Origin: a virus
Length of the DNA: 37,706 nt
Reading direction: 5' to 3' (one strand)
IMG/VR virus record: IMGVR_UViG_3300044949_000851
Span: 1 to 37,706 of that record
Below, in pieces: positions 1 to 8,257 of the stretch. Numbering within the stretch: the first letter of the stretch is position 1; the number at the start of each line of letters is the position of its first letter. The notes beneath the pieces are model-generated. The model did no database searches and was not told where the DNA came from. It saw only the letters and a program-made list of their open reading frames with translations. A program made the translations under genes and the position numbers.

Positions 1-122
1 GCCATAAACACGCGAGATTTTATTGCTTTAGTTCCCGCTAGAAAAATTTCCAAATTCTTTTCGGAATTTTGTTGTCACTTTGGCACGGTTCCCTGCTTTA
101 TGTCCTGTAGGAGGATCTACAC
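1..122. promoter_or_regulatory. Left-edge non-coding leader upstream of the + strand operon
   Basis: No gene is visible here. An imperfect inverted repeat (AAATTC ... GAATTT, about 53-70) is followed by a -35-like TTGTCA at 72-77. A CTGCTTTATGT element lies at 93-103, just before the AGGAGG ribosome binding site at 109-114. A near-identical CTGCTTTTATGT occurs at 8242-8253, in the only other sizeable gap among the structural genes, so this may be a shared late-promoter element. The -10 match to the sigma-70 consensus is poor. The promoter role is inferred. Confidence 0.35.
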
Positions 123-452
123 ATGCTGCGCGTTTCTGCCGACGTTCAATCGTTTCATCGTGCTCTGCTGGTCGCTGCTCGGGAATCTGGCCAGCCTGGT
201 GCTGTTCTTCGCTTGCGGATGCTTCGGCTGTTTCCCGCGAAGCTTCAGGAGCTGCACGACCAGTGCTGCGAAGAAGTGATCGAGGCTTATGCTGACAACC
301 CAGGCAGCCTGCCCGCTGGCTCGGTCTCGTACAGCACCGATTCCGATGGCAACGACGTTTACGGAATCAATTGGGAGGGGCTGACCAACTTCCTGAAAGA
401 GATTTTGCCTATCATCCTGCCGATCATCCTCAAGCTGCTTGTGGGGGTCTGA
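123..452 (+). CDS. Small protein with a hydrophobic C-terminus, possible lysis or membrane-active protein
   Basis: This is a 109-residue protein of unrecognised family. The start is set by an ideal AGGAGG (109-114) eight bases before the ATG. The last ~20 residues (NFLKEILPIILPIILKLLVGV region) form one amphipathic to hydrophobic helix, the kind seen in small membrane-active phage proteins. It is followed three bases later by a Sec-exported protein and then by a cysteine peptidase, which suggests a lysis or host-entry cluster. A different frame of the same DNA (100-279) encodes a strongly hydrophobic 59-residue ORF, so the N-terminal half of this call is less secure. An internal ATG at 219 is an alternative start. 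Function is not established. Confidence 0.6.
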   Translation: MLRVSADVQSFHRALLVAARESGQPGAVLRLRMLRLFPAKLQELHDQCCEEVIEAYADNPGSLPAGSVSYSTDSDGNDVYGINWEGLTNFLKEILPIILPIILKLLVGV

Positions 453-455
453 TCC

Positions 456-1226
456 ATGCGGGGTCTGGCTCTCGTTTGCTGGTGTCTTTTCTCGTCCGTT
501 GCCCTCGGCCAGTACGGCCAGCTCACCTTGACCGTCACGCCCAAGACGGTATTGGCCGTTGAGTCATCCGCACCCGTACACCTCCACGGGGATCTGATCC
601 TGGCCGAGGGTGACGCGACAGTCACACGCAAGCCCGCTGCACTGATCGCACTCGTCACCGACTGCAAATTCTGGGACGTCACAGCCAGGCGAACCTGGAG
701 CGAATCTGGCGAGCTGGTGGAGATCGCTAGAACTGATGGCACACAGGAGCTGATCCTGACTGGGGAGCCTGGCGAGTATCTGGTTGAGGCGATCGCTTTC
801 GATGCAGAGCGAGGGATTGCCCGCGCGTCGGCTGTTGTCAGGCTTGGCGAGGTAACACCCGACCCCGAACCAGTACCACCTGGACCACCAGCACCTGACA
901 GCCTGCCGGTTGACTTCGATCGATTGGCATCCCGGGTAAACGGCTGGGCTGCTGGTGTACCGCGTCGCAAAGAGTACGCAGCCATCTATCGATCATACGC
1001 TGAGCGAATCGCCAATGACCCAACGCTGACAGTTGCCGGTGCTGGCAACCTGATGTCGGTCGATCTTCAGGCACTCACTCGAATGCTTCCCGAATCTGAT
1101 CGTCCCAAAGTTCGATCGCTTTTTGAGTCCATCAACCAGGATCTTCAGGGACGCTGGCCGCTCAGTAAGGGCGTGCTTGCGGTGTACTGGTCCTGCGTTG
1201 CCTCGGGACTGGAGGCGGGTCAATGA
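456..1226 (+). CDS. Predicted secreted protein with signal peptide and proline-rich linker
   Basis: The 256-residue product begins with a typical Sec signal peptide (MRG, hydrophobic core, cleavage expected after SVALG near residue 18). Residues ~20-130 are rich in alternating hydrophobic residues and look like a beta-sandwich. A proline-rich linker (PDPEPVPPGPPAPD, ~131-144) leads into a helical C-terminal domain. The ATG follows the preceding stop by three bases, and the stop overlaps the next gene as ATGA, so it is translationally coupled to the papain-like peptidase. An exported phage protein next to a peptidase suggests envelope-directed work such as lysis. I do not recognise the family. 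Confidence 0.75.
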   Translation: MRGLALVCWCLFSSVALGQYGQLTLTVTPKTVLAVESSAPVHLHGDLILAEGDATVTRKPAALIALVTDCKFWDVTARRTWSESGELVEIARTDGTQELILTGEPGEYLVEAIAFDAERGIARASAVVRLGEVTPDPEPVPPGPPAPDSLPVDFDRLASRVNGWAAGVPRRKEYAAIYRSYAERIANDPTLTVAGAGNLMSVDLQALTRMLPESDRPKVRSLFESINQDLQGRWPLSKGVLAVYWSCVASGLEAGQ

Positions 1227-2254
1227 GTGGACTAGAGCACGCAATCGGCCCAATGGGTTGGGGTGATGGCACGCTGACCGAAGCGGAGATGATCCGCATC
1301 GAGAACGAAACCTACGAACGCGCCGCCGCCGATATGCCTGTGGCGTATCGTAGCCGGCCAACCAACAACGACATCCTTCCAGGGATCCGTCGTCGATGGG
1401 TCGAAGCGATGGCCCGCAAGGGCATGGCTGACAACTCGATGTGCCTCAACACGCTGGAAGAGATCACCGTAGGTCGAAAGTATAACTGGCTACCGCAGGA
1501 CATTGGCTCATGCGTTGCGAGCAACACCTTCCGCGTCTGGGTCCAGCGAGCGATTGCACAAATCGCAGCCCGTGGAGACGCGGAGGAGTATCTTGGCCGA
1601 GCGGAGTTTGGCGCAGATTCGATCGCCCCTTACGCGCCGCAAAGCTACGGCATGGCTCGAAAGCGTGCCAACATGCGGGGAAGCGACGGCCTCTACTGCG
1701 AGCCAATGGCGGAATCGCTTATGAAGGATGGGGTGCTCGATTGCGGCACCCCGAAGCTATTGGAGATCCTGAAATCACAGAATGCTGACGGCGAGCGGAT
1801 GTTACCTGAGCCGATCGGCAAGCCATCGCTTTATCGTGCGTTCGGCAATTGGCAATACATTGAAGAGCTTCGCCAGTTCTGTGACCACCGCTTGCTAGCC
1901 TCCGTTAAGATCGAATCTGTCGATCAACACCTGGAAGCCAGCAAGCAGATGAAAACCGCTTTCATGTGCTCCATGATCGCGATTCGCAAGACAGGCGATC
2001 ACCCAGATGGGTTCCCAATTCATGGCCGCGATCCGAATAACCGATGGGCCCACAACATGGGTTGGAGTGGTCACTTCTACGATCGCTCTGGGAAACTCTA
2101 TTTCATTCTCAACAACACCAGTTGGGGTGGCAAGGCGATGTACAACATCCCAGCCGAGGAGCTTGAGCGATGGTACAAGGCTAAGCTTCCAACTGTCATG
2201 ACCCTCGAAGAGATTGACCTACCTGATTCACCTCCTTTGATCGTGATTGAATGA
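1223..2254 (+). CDS. Papain-like (C1-type) cysteine peptidase
   Basis: This 343-residue protein carries the papain-family active-site order: Gln92 and Cys97 in PQDIGSCVAS, His277 in RWAHNMGW, and an Asn (297/298) followed by Trp301 in NNTSWGG, close to the papain NSWG signature. No signal peptide is visible. The start ATG overlaps the previous stop (ATGA), and its own stop overlaps the next gene in the same way. Such peptidases may act on host surface protein during entry or lysis, or process virion proteins; the position between an exported protein and a membrane-anchored coiled-coil protein favours the first. Planctomycete walls were long considered protein-rich, which would suit a peptidase in place of a muramidase, but this is speculation. 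The fold call is fairly secure; the role is open. Confidence 0.75.
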   Translation: MSGLEHAIGPMGWGDGTLTEAEMIRIENETYERAAADMPVAYRSRPTNNDILPGIRRRWVEAMARKGMADNSMCLNTLEEITVGRKYNWLPQDIGSCVASNTFRVWVQRAIAQIAARGDAEEYLGRAEFGADSIAPYAPQSYGMARKRANMRGSDGLYCEPMAESLMKDGVLDCGTPKLLEILKSQNADGERMLPEPIGKPSLYRAFGNWQYIEELRQFCDHRLLASVKIESVDQHLEASKQMKTAFMCSMIAIRKTGDHPDGFPIHGRDPNNRWAHNMGWSGHFYDRSGKLYFILNNTSWGGKAMYNIPAEELERWYKAKLPTVMTLEEIDLPDSPPLIVIE

Positions 2255-2505
2255 GCAGCAAAAGCATGGCAAGCGAAATCGCTTTATACGTTGGTCCCGT
2301 TGTGGCTGCGATGGCTGGGGCTGTTGCTGCACTCTGGAAGCAGCAGGAGACTAGGAACGCGAAGCAGATCGAGGACATGCGGAAGGATCTGGAGAAATGC
2401 GCTCAGCAGTCTGACGAATGCTACGAGGACCGGCTGAGGCTAAATCAGTCGGTCGCCAGGTTGGAAGAAAGAGTCAACCAGCTGCATCCTAAAGCGGAGT
2501 CATGA
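2251..2505 (+). CDS. N-anchored membrane protein with coiled coil (holin or spanin-like)
   Basis: In this 84-residue protein one transmembrane segment (about residues 8-28, ALYVGPVVAAMAGAVAALW) is followed by a charged helical region with heptad character to the end (ETRNAKQIEDMRKDLEK ... VARLEERVNQL). That layout resembles phage inner-membrane spanins or small holin partners, but no family signature is clear. It overlaps the upstream peptidase gene and the downstream gene by ATGA junctions, so expression is coupled. The lysis assignment rests on topology and neighbourhood. Confidence 0.6.
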   Translation: MSSKSMASEIALYVGPVVAAMAGAVAALWKQQETRNAKQIEDMRKDLEKCAQQSDECYEDRLRLNQSVARLEERVNQLHPKAES

Positions 2506-2954
2506 TGGACTACTCAAAACTTGTGGCAGAACTCCGCGACCCTGCTTACGAAGCACTTACCGACGCGCAGGCAGCGGCAGCCATCAACGCAAAGCTGGTC
2601 ATTGTTCGAGCACCTGTTGAGACCTGGCAAGTCAAGCAGTTCTTGATTGAGCAATCAATCTGGCCTGGCTTGAAGCTAACCCAGGAGGACCGCGAAGTAC
2701 CGGCTGCGATCCGTGGGCTGTGCATCAGCGTGGTCGATTGGGTTGACGACGCCGCTGGCAAGGTCCGAACGGTAGACCTCGATTTACCTAGTGTCGTCCA
2801 GATGGTTGCTGGCTTGGTTTCCGCTGGTTTAGCTACCGAGCAGCAAGCGTCAGCGATGCGATCCTTGGGCGATCAGTTGCTATCGTGGCCAGTCGCCAAC
2901 GGTCAGCCGCAGGTGGGTGCTGGACACGTTAGAAGCGCACGGGAGATGATGTAG
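2502..2954 (+). CDS. Hypothetical phage protein
   Basis: This 150-residue soluble protein starts on the ATG that overlaps the previous TGA. The N-terminus (LVAELRDPAYEALTDAQAAAAINAK) resembles the opening of small conserved proteins found next to tail-fibre genes in other siphophages; I cannot name a family. The rest is mixed helix with a VVDWVDDAAGK segment. It lies immediately before adhesin-type structural genes, so a role in the tail tip or fibre module is possible. Confidence 0.6.
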   Translation: MMDYSKLVAELRDPAYEALTDAQAAAAINAKLVIVRAPVETWQVKQFLIEQSIWPGLKLTQEDREVPAAIRGLCISVVDWVDDAAGKVRTVDLDLPSVVQMVAGLVSAGLATEQQASAMRSLGDQLLSWPVANGQPQVGAGHVRSAREMM

Positions 2955-2955
2955 C

Positions 2956-3486
2956 ATGGCACTGCCGGACTCGTTCAAATTAGAGCAGGGAACCGCGATT
3001 GTTTGGGGCCAGCCATCCGCTTCGGGTGTGACGGCCAACCTGTCGCTGAACGCGCTTGCTGATGGTGCAGCGCGCATGGGTGCCAGCGTTGATCTTGGTG
3101 CTAATTGGGACCGCGACTACGCGCTTTATATCGTCGCGGAAACCGGAACCGCACCGACCGCTGGAAATGCGCACGACATCTATTTCGCGCACTCTCGCAA
3201 CAACACCGACTGGCCTGGAGGCGTGACCGGATCTGACGCCGCTTACACGCTGGGTACAAGTGACGCCAACCTCCGGCAGATTGGCCCGCCTGCCGGTTCG
3301 CTGATCCTCACGAACTCAGCCAATACGGTACTGCGCCAAAACGCTTTTCTATTTCGGCCAATCAGTCGGTACATCGCTCCGATCTGGGACAACAACTCCG
3401 GCCAAGCACTTCGCAACGAAACGACCGCGACCGACAACGAATCGCGGGTCATCTTGGTGCCGCTGATCGACGAGGTGATCGACTAA
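2956..3486 (+). CDS. Putative virion structural protein, tail-fibre module
   Basis: The 176-residue product is rich in Ala, Gly, Asn, Thr and Asp with a beta-rich pattern and no signal peptide or membrane segment. This composition is typical of small phage surface or decoration proteins. Its ATG follows the preceding stop by one base, and its stop (TAA 3484-3486) overlaps the ATG of the LamG gene by one base (TAATG), so the two are coupled. No specific family is recognised. Confidence 0.6.
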   Translation: MALPDSFKLEQGTAIVWGQPSASGVTANLSLNALADGAARMGASVDLGANWDRDYALYIVAETGTAPTAGNAHDIYFAHSRNNTDWPGGVTGSDAAYTLGTSDANLRQIGPPAGSLILTNSANTVLRQNAFLFRPISRYIAPIWDNNSGQALRNETTATDNESRVILVPLIDEVID

Positions 3487-4313
3487 TGCGTCACCCACGG
3501 ACTGCGGCAGAGTCTCAGTTTCCGCGACTGTACCCAGACTTGGGCTGGTGGTGTCCCTCGATCCAGCCGCTTGGTGGATCGCGCCTGCACGATCTGAGTC
3601 GCAGTCAAAACTTTGCCACGCTTACGAGTATGGACCCGGCGACCGACTGGGTGGTTAGTGATGGTCAAGGTGCCTTGGATTTCGACGGGTCAAATGATTA
3701 CGCGCTGACAACCGGACTCGCCTGCAATGGGTCAGCAGGTGATTTCACGGTTTCGGCCTGGGTGAAAACTACATCGACGACAAGAGGAACAATCTGCGGC
3801 GTAGTGGAAACTGGCACTGCCGGTATCCTTCACCTGGCAGTAAATACGATCAACACAACCACCGACACATCTGGAGCAATTTACTTTCAGGTTCGGCAAG
3901 CCGGTCACATTCAAGCATACGCTACAAGCACCGGAGTAAATGATGGACGATGGCACAATATCGTTGCTGTTCGTTCGATGGGTCTGGTGTCGGTTTATCT
4001 TGACGGAAGATCATTGTCTCTGACTTTTGCCACAAACGTGCCTGGCACAGAGCTTATCGTTTTTGCGCGTCAGCTTGCAATTGGATCAAGAAACCTGCGC
4101 GGTGTTTTTGATATTCCGCTGTCAGGCCAGCTTGATGACATCAGGCTTTTCAGCCGCGCATCGCTGATCGACGACGCAGCGACACTCTACCGTCTCGGTC
4201 GTGGCAATCTACCGCTGGCGAGGCGCAGGAGATACACCGAGCAGGCTGCACCAGCATTTCGCTCAGCATGGGCAGCAAGAAACCCAGTAATGATTGGTGG
4301 AGGGCTTCGGTAA
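3486..4313 (+). CDS. LamG / concanavalin-A-like lectin tail adhesin
   Basis: This 275-residue protein has a central LamG-type jelly-roll domain, about residues 55-230. Diagnostic stretches are LDFDGSNDY, FTVSAWVKT, GRWHNIVAVR, VSVYLDG and LSGQLDDIRLFSRA. These domains bind glycans, and phages use them in tail fibres or as carbohydrate-binding receptor proteins. The stop TAA overlaps the ATG of the next fibre gene. The final ~30 residues are basic (RRRRYTEQAAPAFRSAW). I infer a host-surface binding role. Confidence 0.8.
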   Translation: MRHPRTAAESQFPRLYPDLGWWCPSIQPLGGSRLHDLSRSQNFATLTSMDPATDWVVSDGQGALDFDGSNDYALTTGLACNGSAGDFTVSAWVKTTSTTRGTICGVVETGTAGILHLAVNTINTTTDTSGAIYFQVRQAGHIQAYATSTGVNDGRWHNIVAVRSMGLVSVYLDGRSLSLTFATNVPGTELIVFARQLAIGSRNLRGVFDIPLSGQLDDIRLFSRASLIDDAATLYRLGRGNLPLARRRRYTEQAAPAFRSAWAARNPVMIGGGLR

Positions 4314-5848
4314 TGTACGCACGCAACAACGCAACTCCGCGACCGATCTTGCTTGGTAGGGTTGTAAAGATCAGCGACGGAACGCTAGAGACATCCAGCG
4401 TGTCTATTGAAGTCTCAAAGGACGGTGGATCCTGGTCCGCTGGTGCAGGAACCACGGCAGTAAATCGTGGTGAGTGGTCCTATGTTCCGACTCAGGGAGA
4501 AACGGATTGCGAGACGCTGCGAGTCGTCGCATACAAGACTGACTACTATTCCGCGTCTGCCCAGGTAGTATTCAGCGCCTCCGCGACCTTCGGCTACGCT
4601 GGGACCGATCAGAGCAAGATCGCCAATCCATCATCAACCCAGAACCTCAGCGGGACAACGATCAAGGCTGTGACCGATGGCGTCACTGTGACGACAAACA
4701 ATGACAAAACCGGCTACTCATTGACTCAGGCTTTCCCATCAAACTTTTCAGCATTGGCGATCACCGCTGGCGGTGCGGTGACAGTCGGCACGAACAACGA
4801 CAAGACAGGCTACGCACTGACGCAGGCGTTTCCGTCGAACTTTGCCGCGCTTGGAATCAATAGCTCAGGCCACATCTCCCGTGTTACGCTGGTCGATACT
4901 ACGACCACCAACACCGACATGCGAGGAACTGACAACGCGGCACTGGCCAGCAATTGGACCGCGACCAGGGCGGGATACCTTGATTCCGTTTTGATCGCAG
5001 CGAACAGCAATCGCACAGTGCAAGTGACTGGATCGCATCATGTAGCCGCAGATATTCACGAACTACAGCCCGCAGTTATTGACAACACTCACTTTGCCGC
5101 AGGTGCGATCGACTCCAATGCACTCGCAGCATCGGCAGCAACCGAGATTGCAACCGCTGTAGGTGCGCTAACGCAGTTGGTCGATCTGACAACGATGATT
5201 GTCAACGACGGCACGGCCAATGCTCGCTTCTCTACATCAGCTCTCCAGAATGCTCCAACTGGTGGCGGTGGAGGTGGAACCGGAACGGGAGCCCGTACCG
5301 TGGTTGTCACCGTGACGCTCTCAGCGTCGCCAGTTGAAGGTGCCAGCGTGCGTCTAACCAAGGCTGCCGAAACCTACGTTGGATCGACAAACGCTTCTGG
5401 CCAAGTCACGTTCAACGTTGACGATGGAACCTGGACCGTTGCTATCACCTCGCCAGGTGCCACCTTTGCCGGCGCGTCCCTGGTAGTCGATGACGATGAG
5501 ACCGTCAGCTACAGCCTGACCGCGATCAGCATCACGCCAAGCCCAGCAACCCAGATCACCGGCTACTACACTTGCTACAGCCACTTGGGAGTGGTCGAGG
5601 CTGGTGTATCGATCACCATGCAATTGGTCGGGCTTGCTCAGGGTTCGGTAGGCTTGGCACTTGATAACCGCCTGCGAACCGTGACAAGCGACGCAAACGG
5701 TGTCGCACAGTTCACCAACCTCTTTCCAGGTTGCCGTTACAAAGTCTATCGCGGAGCCGCTGAGAACAAGGCTTGGTACGTGAACCTTCCCGATACCGTG
5801 ACGGGCGACCCAGTGGAACTGGGATCAATCTATGGCGACGATGAATAG
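4313..5848 (+). CDS. Tail-fibre-like protein with NDKTGY repeats and C-terminal Ig-like domain
   Basis: I start this 511-residue protein at 4313, where TAATG couples it to the LamG gene and GGAGGG lies about eight bases upstream; an in-frame ATG at 4268 would add 15 residues inside the previous gene. Residues ~125-185 contain two copies of a ~33-residue repeat (TNNDKTGYSLTQAFPSNF), a motif common in phage fibre proteins. A glycine linker (GGGGGGTGTG) precedes a carboxypeptidase-regulatory or Ig-like fold (VTVTLSASPVEGASVRLTKA ... GQVTFNVDDGTWTV). A second similar domain closes the protein. Its end overlaps the large terminase gene by 17 bases. Confidence 0.75.
   Translation: MYARNNATPRPILLGRVVKISDGTLETSSVSIEVSKDGGSWSAGAGTTAVNRGEWSYVPTQGETDCETLRVVAYKTDYYSASAQVVFSASATFGYAGTDQSKIANPSSTQNLSGTTIKAVTDGVTVTTNNDKTGYSLTQAFPSNFSALAITAGGAVTVGTNNDKTGYALTQAFPSNFAALGINSSGHISRVTLVDTTTTNTDMRGTDNAALASNWTATRAGYLDSVLIAANSNRTVQVTGSHHVAADIHELQPAVIDNTHFAAGAIDSNALAASAATEIATAVGALTQLVDLTTMIVNDGTANARFSTSALQNAPTGGGGGGTGTGARTVVVTVTLSASPVEGASVRLTKAAETYVGSTNASGQVTFNVDDGTWTVAITSPGATFAGASLVVDDDETVSYSLTAISITPSPATQITGYYTCYSHLGVVEAGVSITMQLVGLAQGSVGLALDNRLRTVTSDANGVAQFTNLFPGCRYKVYRGAAENKAWYVNLPDTVTGDPVELGSIYGDDE
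4680..4860 (+). repeat. Tandem coding repeat in fibre gene
   Basis: Two in-frame units of roughly 100 bases encode near-identical segments built on NNDKTGYxLTQAFPSNFxAL, separated by a short TAGGAVTVG linker. Synonymous differences between the copies show that the protein repeat is maintained while the DNA has diverged. Confidence 0.7.
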
Positions 5849-7988
5849 CGACCGCAAGGATAAGCTTGCCGAGCAGTACCGCGTCCACCGTGAGAAGATG
5901 GCGGAGCGGATGCGTCAGCAGGCTAAGGCCGCTGCGGACATTGGCGAGATTCCGCCCATTGGCGATCCAGTCCGCAGACAGGAGGCAATGGATAGCCTCC
6001 GCGCATACTGCGAGATTTACCGACCATCAGCCTTTCACCTCGGCTGGTCCGATGACCACTTGCGAGTCCTTGAGCGGATTGAAACCACAGTCAAGGCTGG
6101 TGGCCTCTTCGCGATGGCGATGCCACGGGGTTCCGGCAAAACCACAATTGCGATCACTGCCGCTACATGGGCTCTGCTTTGCGGTTTCCGCCGCTGGGTA
6201 TGCTTGGTTGGTGCCACTGAGCCCAAAGCCCAGAAGCTTCTGAACGGTATCAAATCGGAGCTGCGGTTTAACCCGCTGCTGCTGGCCGACTTCCCCGAAG
6301 TCTGCTATCCGATCGTCTTACTAGATGGCAAGCCAGCCCGGGCGAATTCGCAGACGTACCGCGGGAAGAATACCGCGATTCGATGGCTGGCCGATAACAT
6401 CATGCTGCCGACGATCGAGGGTAGCCAGGCATCAGGCTCACTGGTGTCCGTCTGCGGTATCACTGGGGATATTCGAGGACAGCAGGAGACGACACCAGAT
6501 GGCGAGGTCATCCGCCCTGATTACGTGATCCTGGATGACCCACAGACGCGGGAATCGGCTAAGAGCGGAACCCAGAACGATGACCGGCTAGCCATCGTCA
6601 ACGGCGACATTTTGGGACTCGCTGGTCCTGGTGTGAAGATCGCTGGTGTGATGCCATGCACCGTTATTCAGCGTGGCGACATGGCAGACCAATCGCTTGA
6701 CCGCCAGGTCTCTCCTGAGTGGCACGGCGAGAGAACGCAGTTGCTCTATGGCATGCCCGAAAAGATGGATCTCTGGCAACGATACCAGGAGATTCGGGAA
6801 GCTTGCTTCCGCAACGGCACCGATACCACCGAGGCCACAGAATTCTATCGTGACAACCAGGCGGAGATGGATAAGGGAGCCCGCGCCGCTTGGGATGATC
6901 GATTCAACGAGGATGAGCTATCCGCAATCCAAAACGCAATGAACCTCTACTTCCGCGATGAGGGGGCATTCTTTGCGGAGTATCAAAATCAGCCGATGGA
7001 GCTTCGCGCTGATGATACGATGCTGAGCGAAACCGCCTTAGCTAAGCGGATGGGCCACACGCCCAAGGCTATCGCACCAGCGAACACCACCAAACTTGTC
7101 GCGATGGTTGACGTACAGCAGGAGATCCTTTTCTACGCTGTGACAGCCTGGCGTCACGATATGACCGGCACGGTAATTGAGTACGGCGCCTGGCCGAATC
7201 AGCGGACTACGAACTTCCGCATGACTGGCGTGAGAAACAATTTCACCAAGCAGTTCCCTGGCGAATCGCTCGAATCGAAGATTGCCAAAGCACTGACGGC
7301 AATTGAGAAGGATCTATTCAGCCGTGTCTGGAAGACTGAAGACGGGCTGGAGCTCGCAATCAATCGGATGCTGATCGATGCCAACTGGGGACTCAGCCGA
7401 AACATCGTCTACCAGCATTGCCAGCGATCAACCCACAAAGGGTCGATCTACCCTAGCCACGGCAAGGGGATCGGTGCATCGAATGAACCATTAAACGCGA
7501 ACCACACCCGCAGGCTTGGGAGGGCTGTTGGTCAGCATTGGCGGGTGGACAGGGCAAAGGACAGCCCAATCCGTCACGTTCTATTTGATGCCAACTGGTG
7601 GAAATCGTTCCTCCATTCCAGGCTGTCTACCGAACCAGGTACACCTGGCAGCCTGACGCTGTACCAGGCAAGCGGGATCGAGCATGAAACCATAGCTAAG
7701 CACCTACGCGCAGAATTCCCGGTGCGAACTGAGGGACGCGGTAGGACGGTTGATGAATGGAAGATCAAAGCAGACAGGCCTGACAACCACTGGTTAGATT
7801 GCTTGGTCGGGTGCTGTGTAGCTGCCTCGGTGGAGGGTTGCAGATTGCCCAGCGACGCGGGACCGAAGCGACGCAGATCAGCCGCACAGATGCCACAGGT
7901 GACCACAGGCGAGCAGCCACCAGCCACCCAGCAGCCACAGCAGGAAGCACCAAGGAAGCGACATCGCGGGAGCGTTGACTACCTATGA
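5832..7988 (+). CDS. terL: Terminase large subunit (DNA packaging ATPase and nuclease)
   Basis: This 718-residue packaging motor has a Walker A at residues ~98-105 (PRGSGKTT), a Walker B with DD at ~235-236 (YVILDDPQ), and a C-terminal nuclease-like half with acidic motifs (AMVDVQ, LIDANWG, NHWLDCLVGC). Length suits large phage terminases. The first ~45 residues are a charged helix. The tail after residue ~680 is low-complexity, rich in Gln, Pro and basic residues. The ATG overlaps the end of the fibre gene by 17 bases; ATG 5841 is an alternative. No small subunit precedes it, which is unusual. Confidence 0.92.
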   Translation: MATMNSDRKDKLAEQYRVHREKMAERMRQQAKAAADIGEIPPIGDPVRRQEAMDSLRAYCEIYRPSAFHLGWSDDHLRVLERIETTVKAGGLFAMAMPRGSGKTTIAITAATWALLCGFRRWVCLVGATEPKAQKLLNGIKSELRFNPLLLADFPEVCYPIVLLDGKPARANSQTYRGKNTAIRWLADNIMLPTIEGSQASGSLVSVCGITGDIRGQQETTPDGEVIRPDYVILDDPQTRESAKSGTQNDDRLAIVNGDILGLAGPGVKIAGVMPCTVIQRGDMADQSLDRQVSPEWHGERTQLLYGMPEKMDLWQRYQEIREACFRNGTDTTEATEFYRDNQAEMDKGARAAWDDRFNEDELSAIQNAMNLYFRDEGAFFAEYQNQPMELRADDTMLSETALAKRMGHTPKAIAPANTTKLVAMVDVQQEILFYAVTAWRHDMTGTVIEYGAWPNQRTTNFRMTGVRNNFTKQFPGESLESKIAKALTAIEKDLFSRVWKTEDGLELAINRMLIDANWGLSRNIVYQHCQRSTHKGSIYPSHGKGIGASNEPLNANHTRRLGRAVGQHWRVDRAKDSPIRHVLFDANWWKSFLHSRLSTEPGTPGSLTLYQASGIEHETIAKHLRAEFPVRTEGRGRTVDEWKIKADRPDNHWLDCLVGCCVAASVEGCRLPSDAGPKRRRSAAQMPQVTTGEQPPATQQPQQEAPRKRHRGSVDYL

Positions 7989-8200
7989 ACCAGCCAAAGA
8001 AGAAGCCGCCCACCGTTTCCTACGAGGTTCCATGCTGCCCGCACTGTGGAAAGTGTGGCGGGTTGCTCAAGCAGCAAGGGGCACACTACCACGCCACCTA
8101 CCCTGAACTGAATCAGGAGATCCGACGATTCCGGGTGAGCTGCAAATTCTGTAACCAGCCATCTATTCTGCGAGAAGTTGGGCCAATCTCTCCAAAATAG
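7985..8200 (+). CDS. Small zinc-ribbon protein
   Basis: This 71-residue protein has two CxxC knuckles (CPHC and CKFC) plus an extra CxxC in CGKCGG, the pattern of a zinc ribbon. The start ATG overlaps the terminase stop (ATGA), so it is coupled to terL. Small zinc-ribbon proteins near terminase and portal genes are frequent in siphophages, but their role is unclear. Confidence 0.65.
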   Translation: MNQPKKKPPTVSYEVPCCPHCGKCGGLLKQQGAHYHATYPELNQEIRRFRVSCKFCNQPSILREVGPISPK

Positions 8201-8257
8201 TCAGAATCTGTGAGGTAACTCGGGCGAAAATCGCCTGTTTTCTGCTTTTATGTTTGC
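8201..8257 (+). promoter_or_regulatory. Short gap with hairpin and CTGCTTTTATGT element
   Basis: A perfect hairpin GGCGA-AAA-TCGCC (8223-8235) is followed by a T-rich run, which could act as a weak intrinsic terminator after the terminase unit. Immediately downstream is CTGCTTTTATGT (8242-8253), almost the same as the element at 93-103, and then the ATG of the connector gene. Either a terminator-promoter pair or a processing site is possible. Confidence 0.35.

Noticed and set aside
359-985. 208-codon - strand ORF opposite the secreted-protein gene
   Set aside because: It lies wholly opposite well-supported coupled genes, lacks a ribosome site, and has the Arg/Ser/Pro-rich composition of an antisense shadow.
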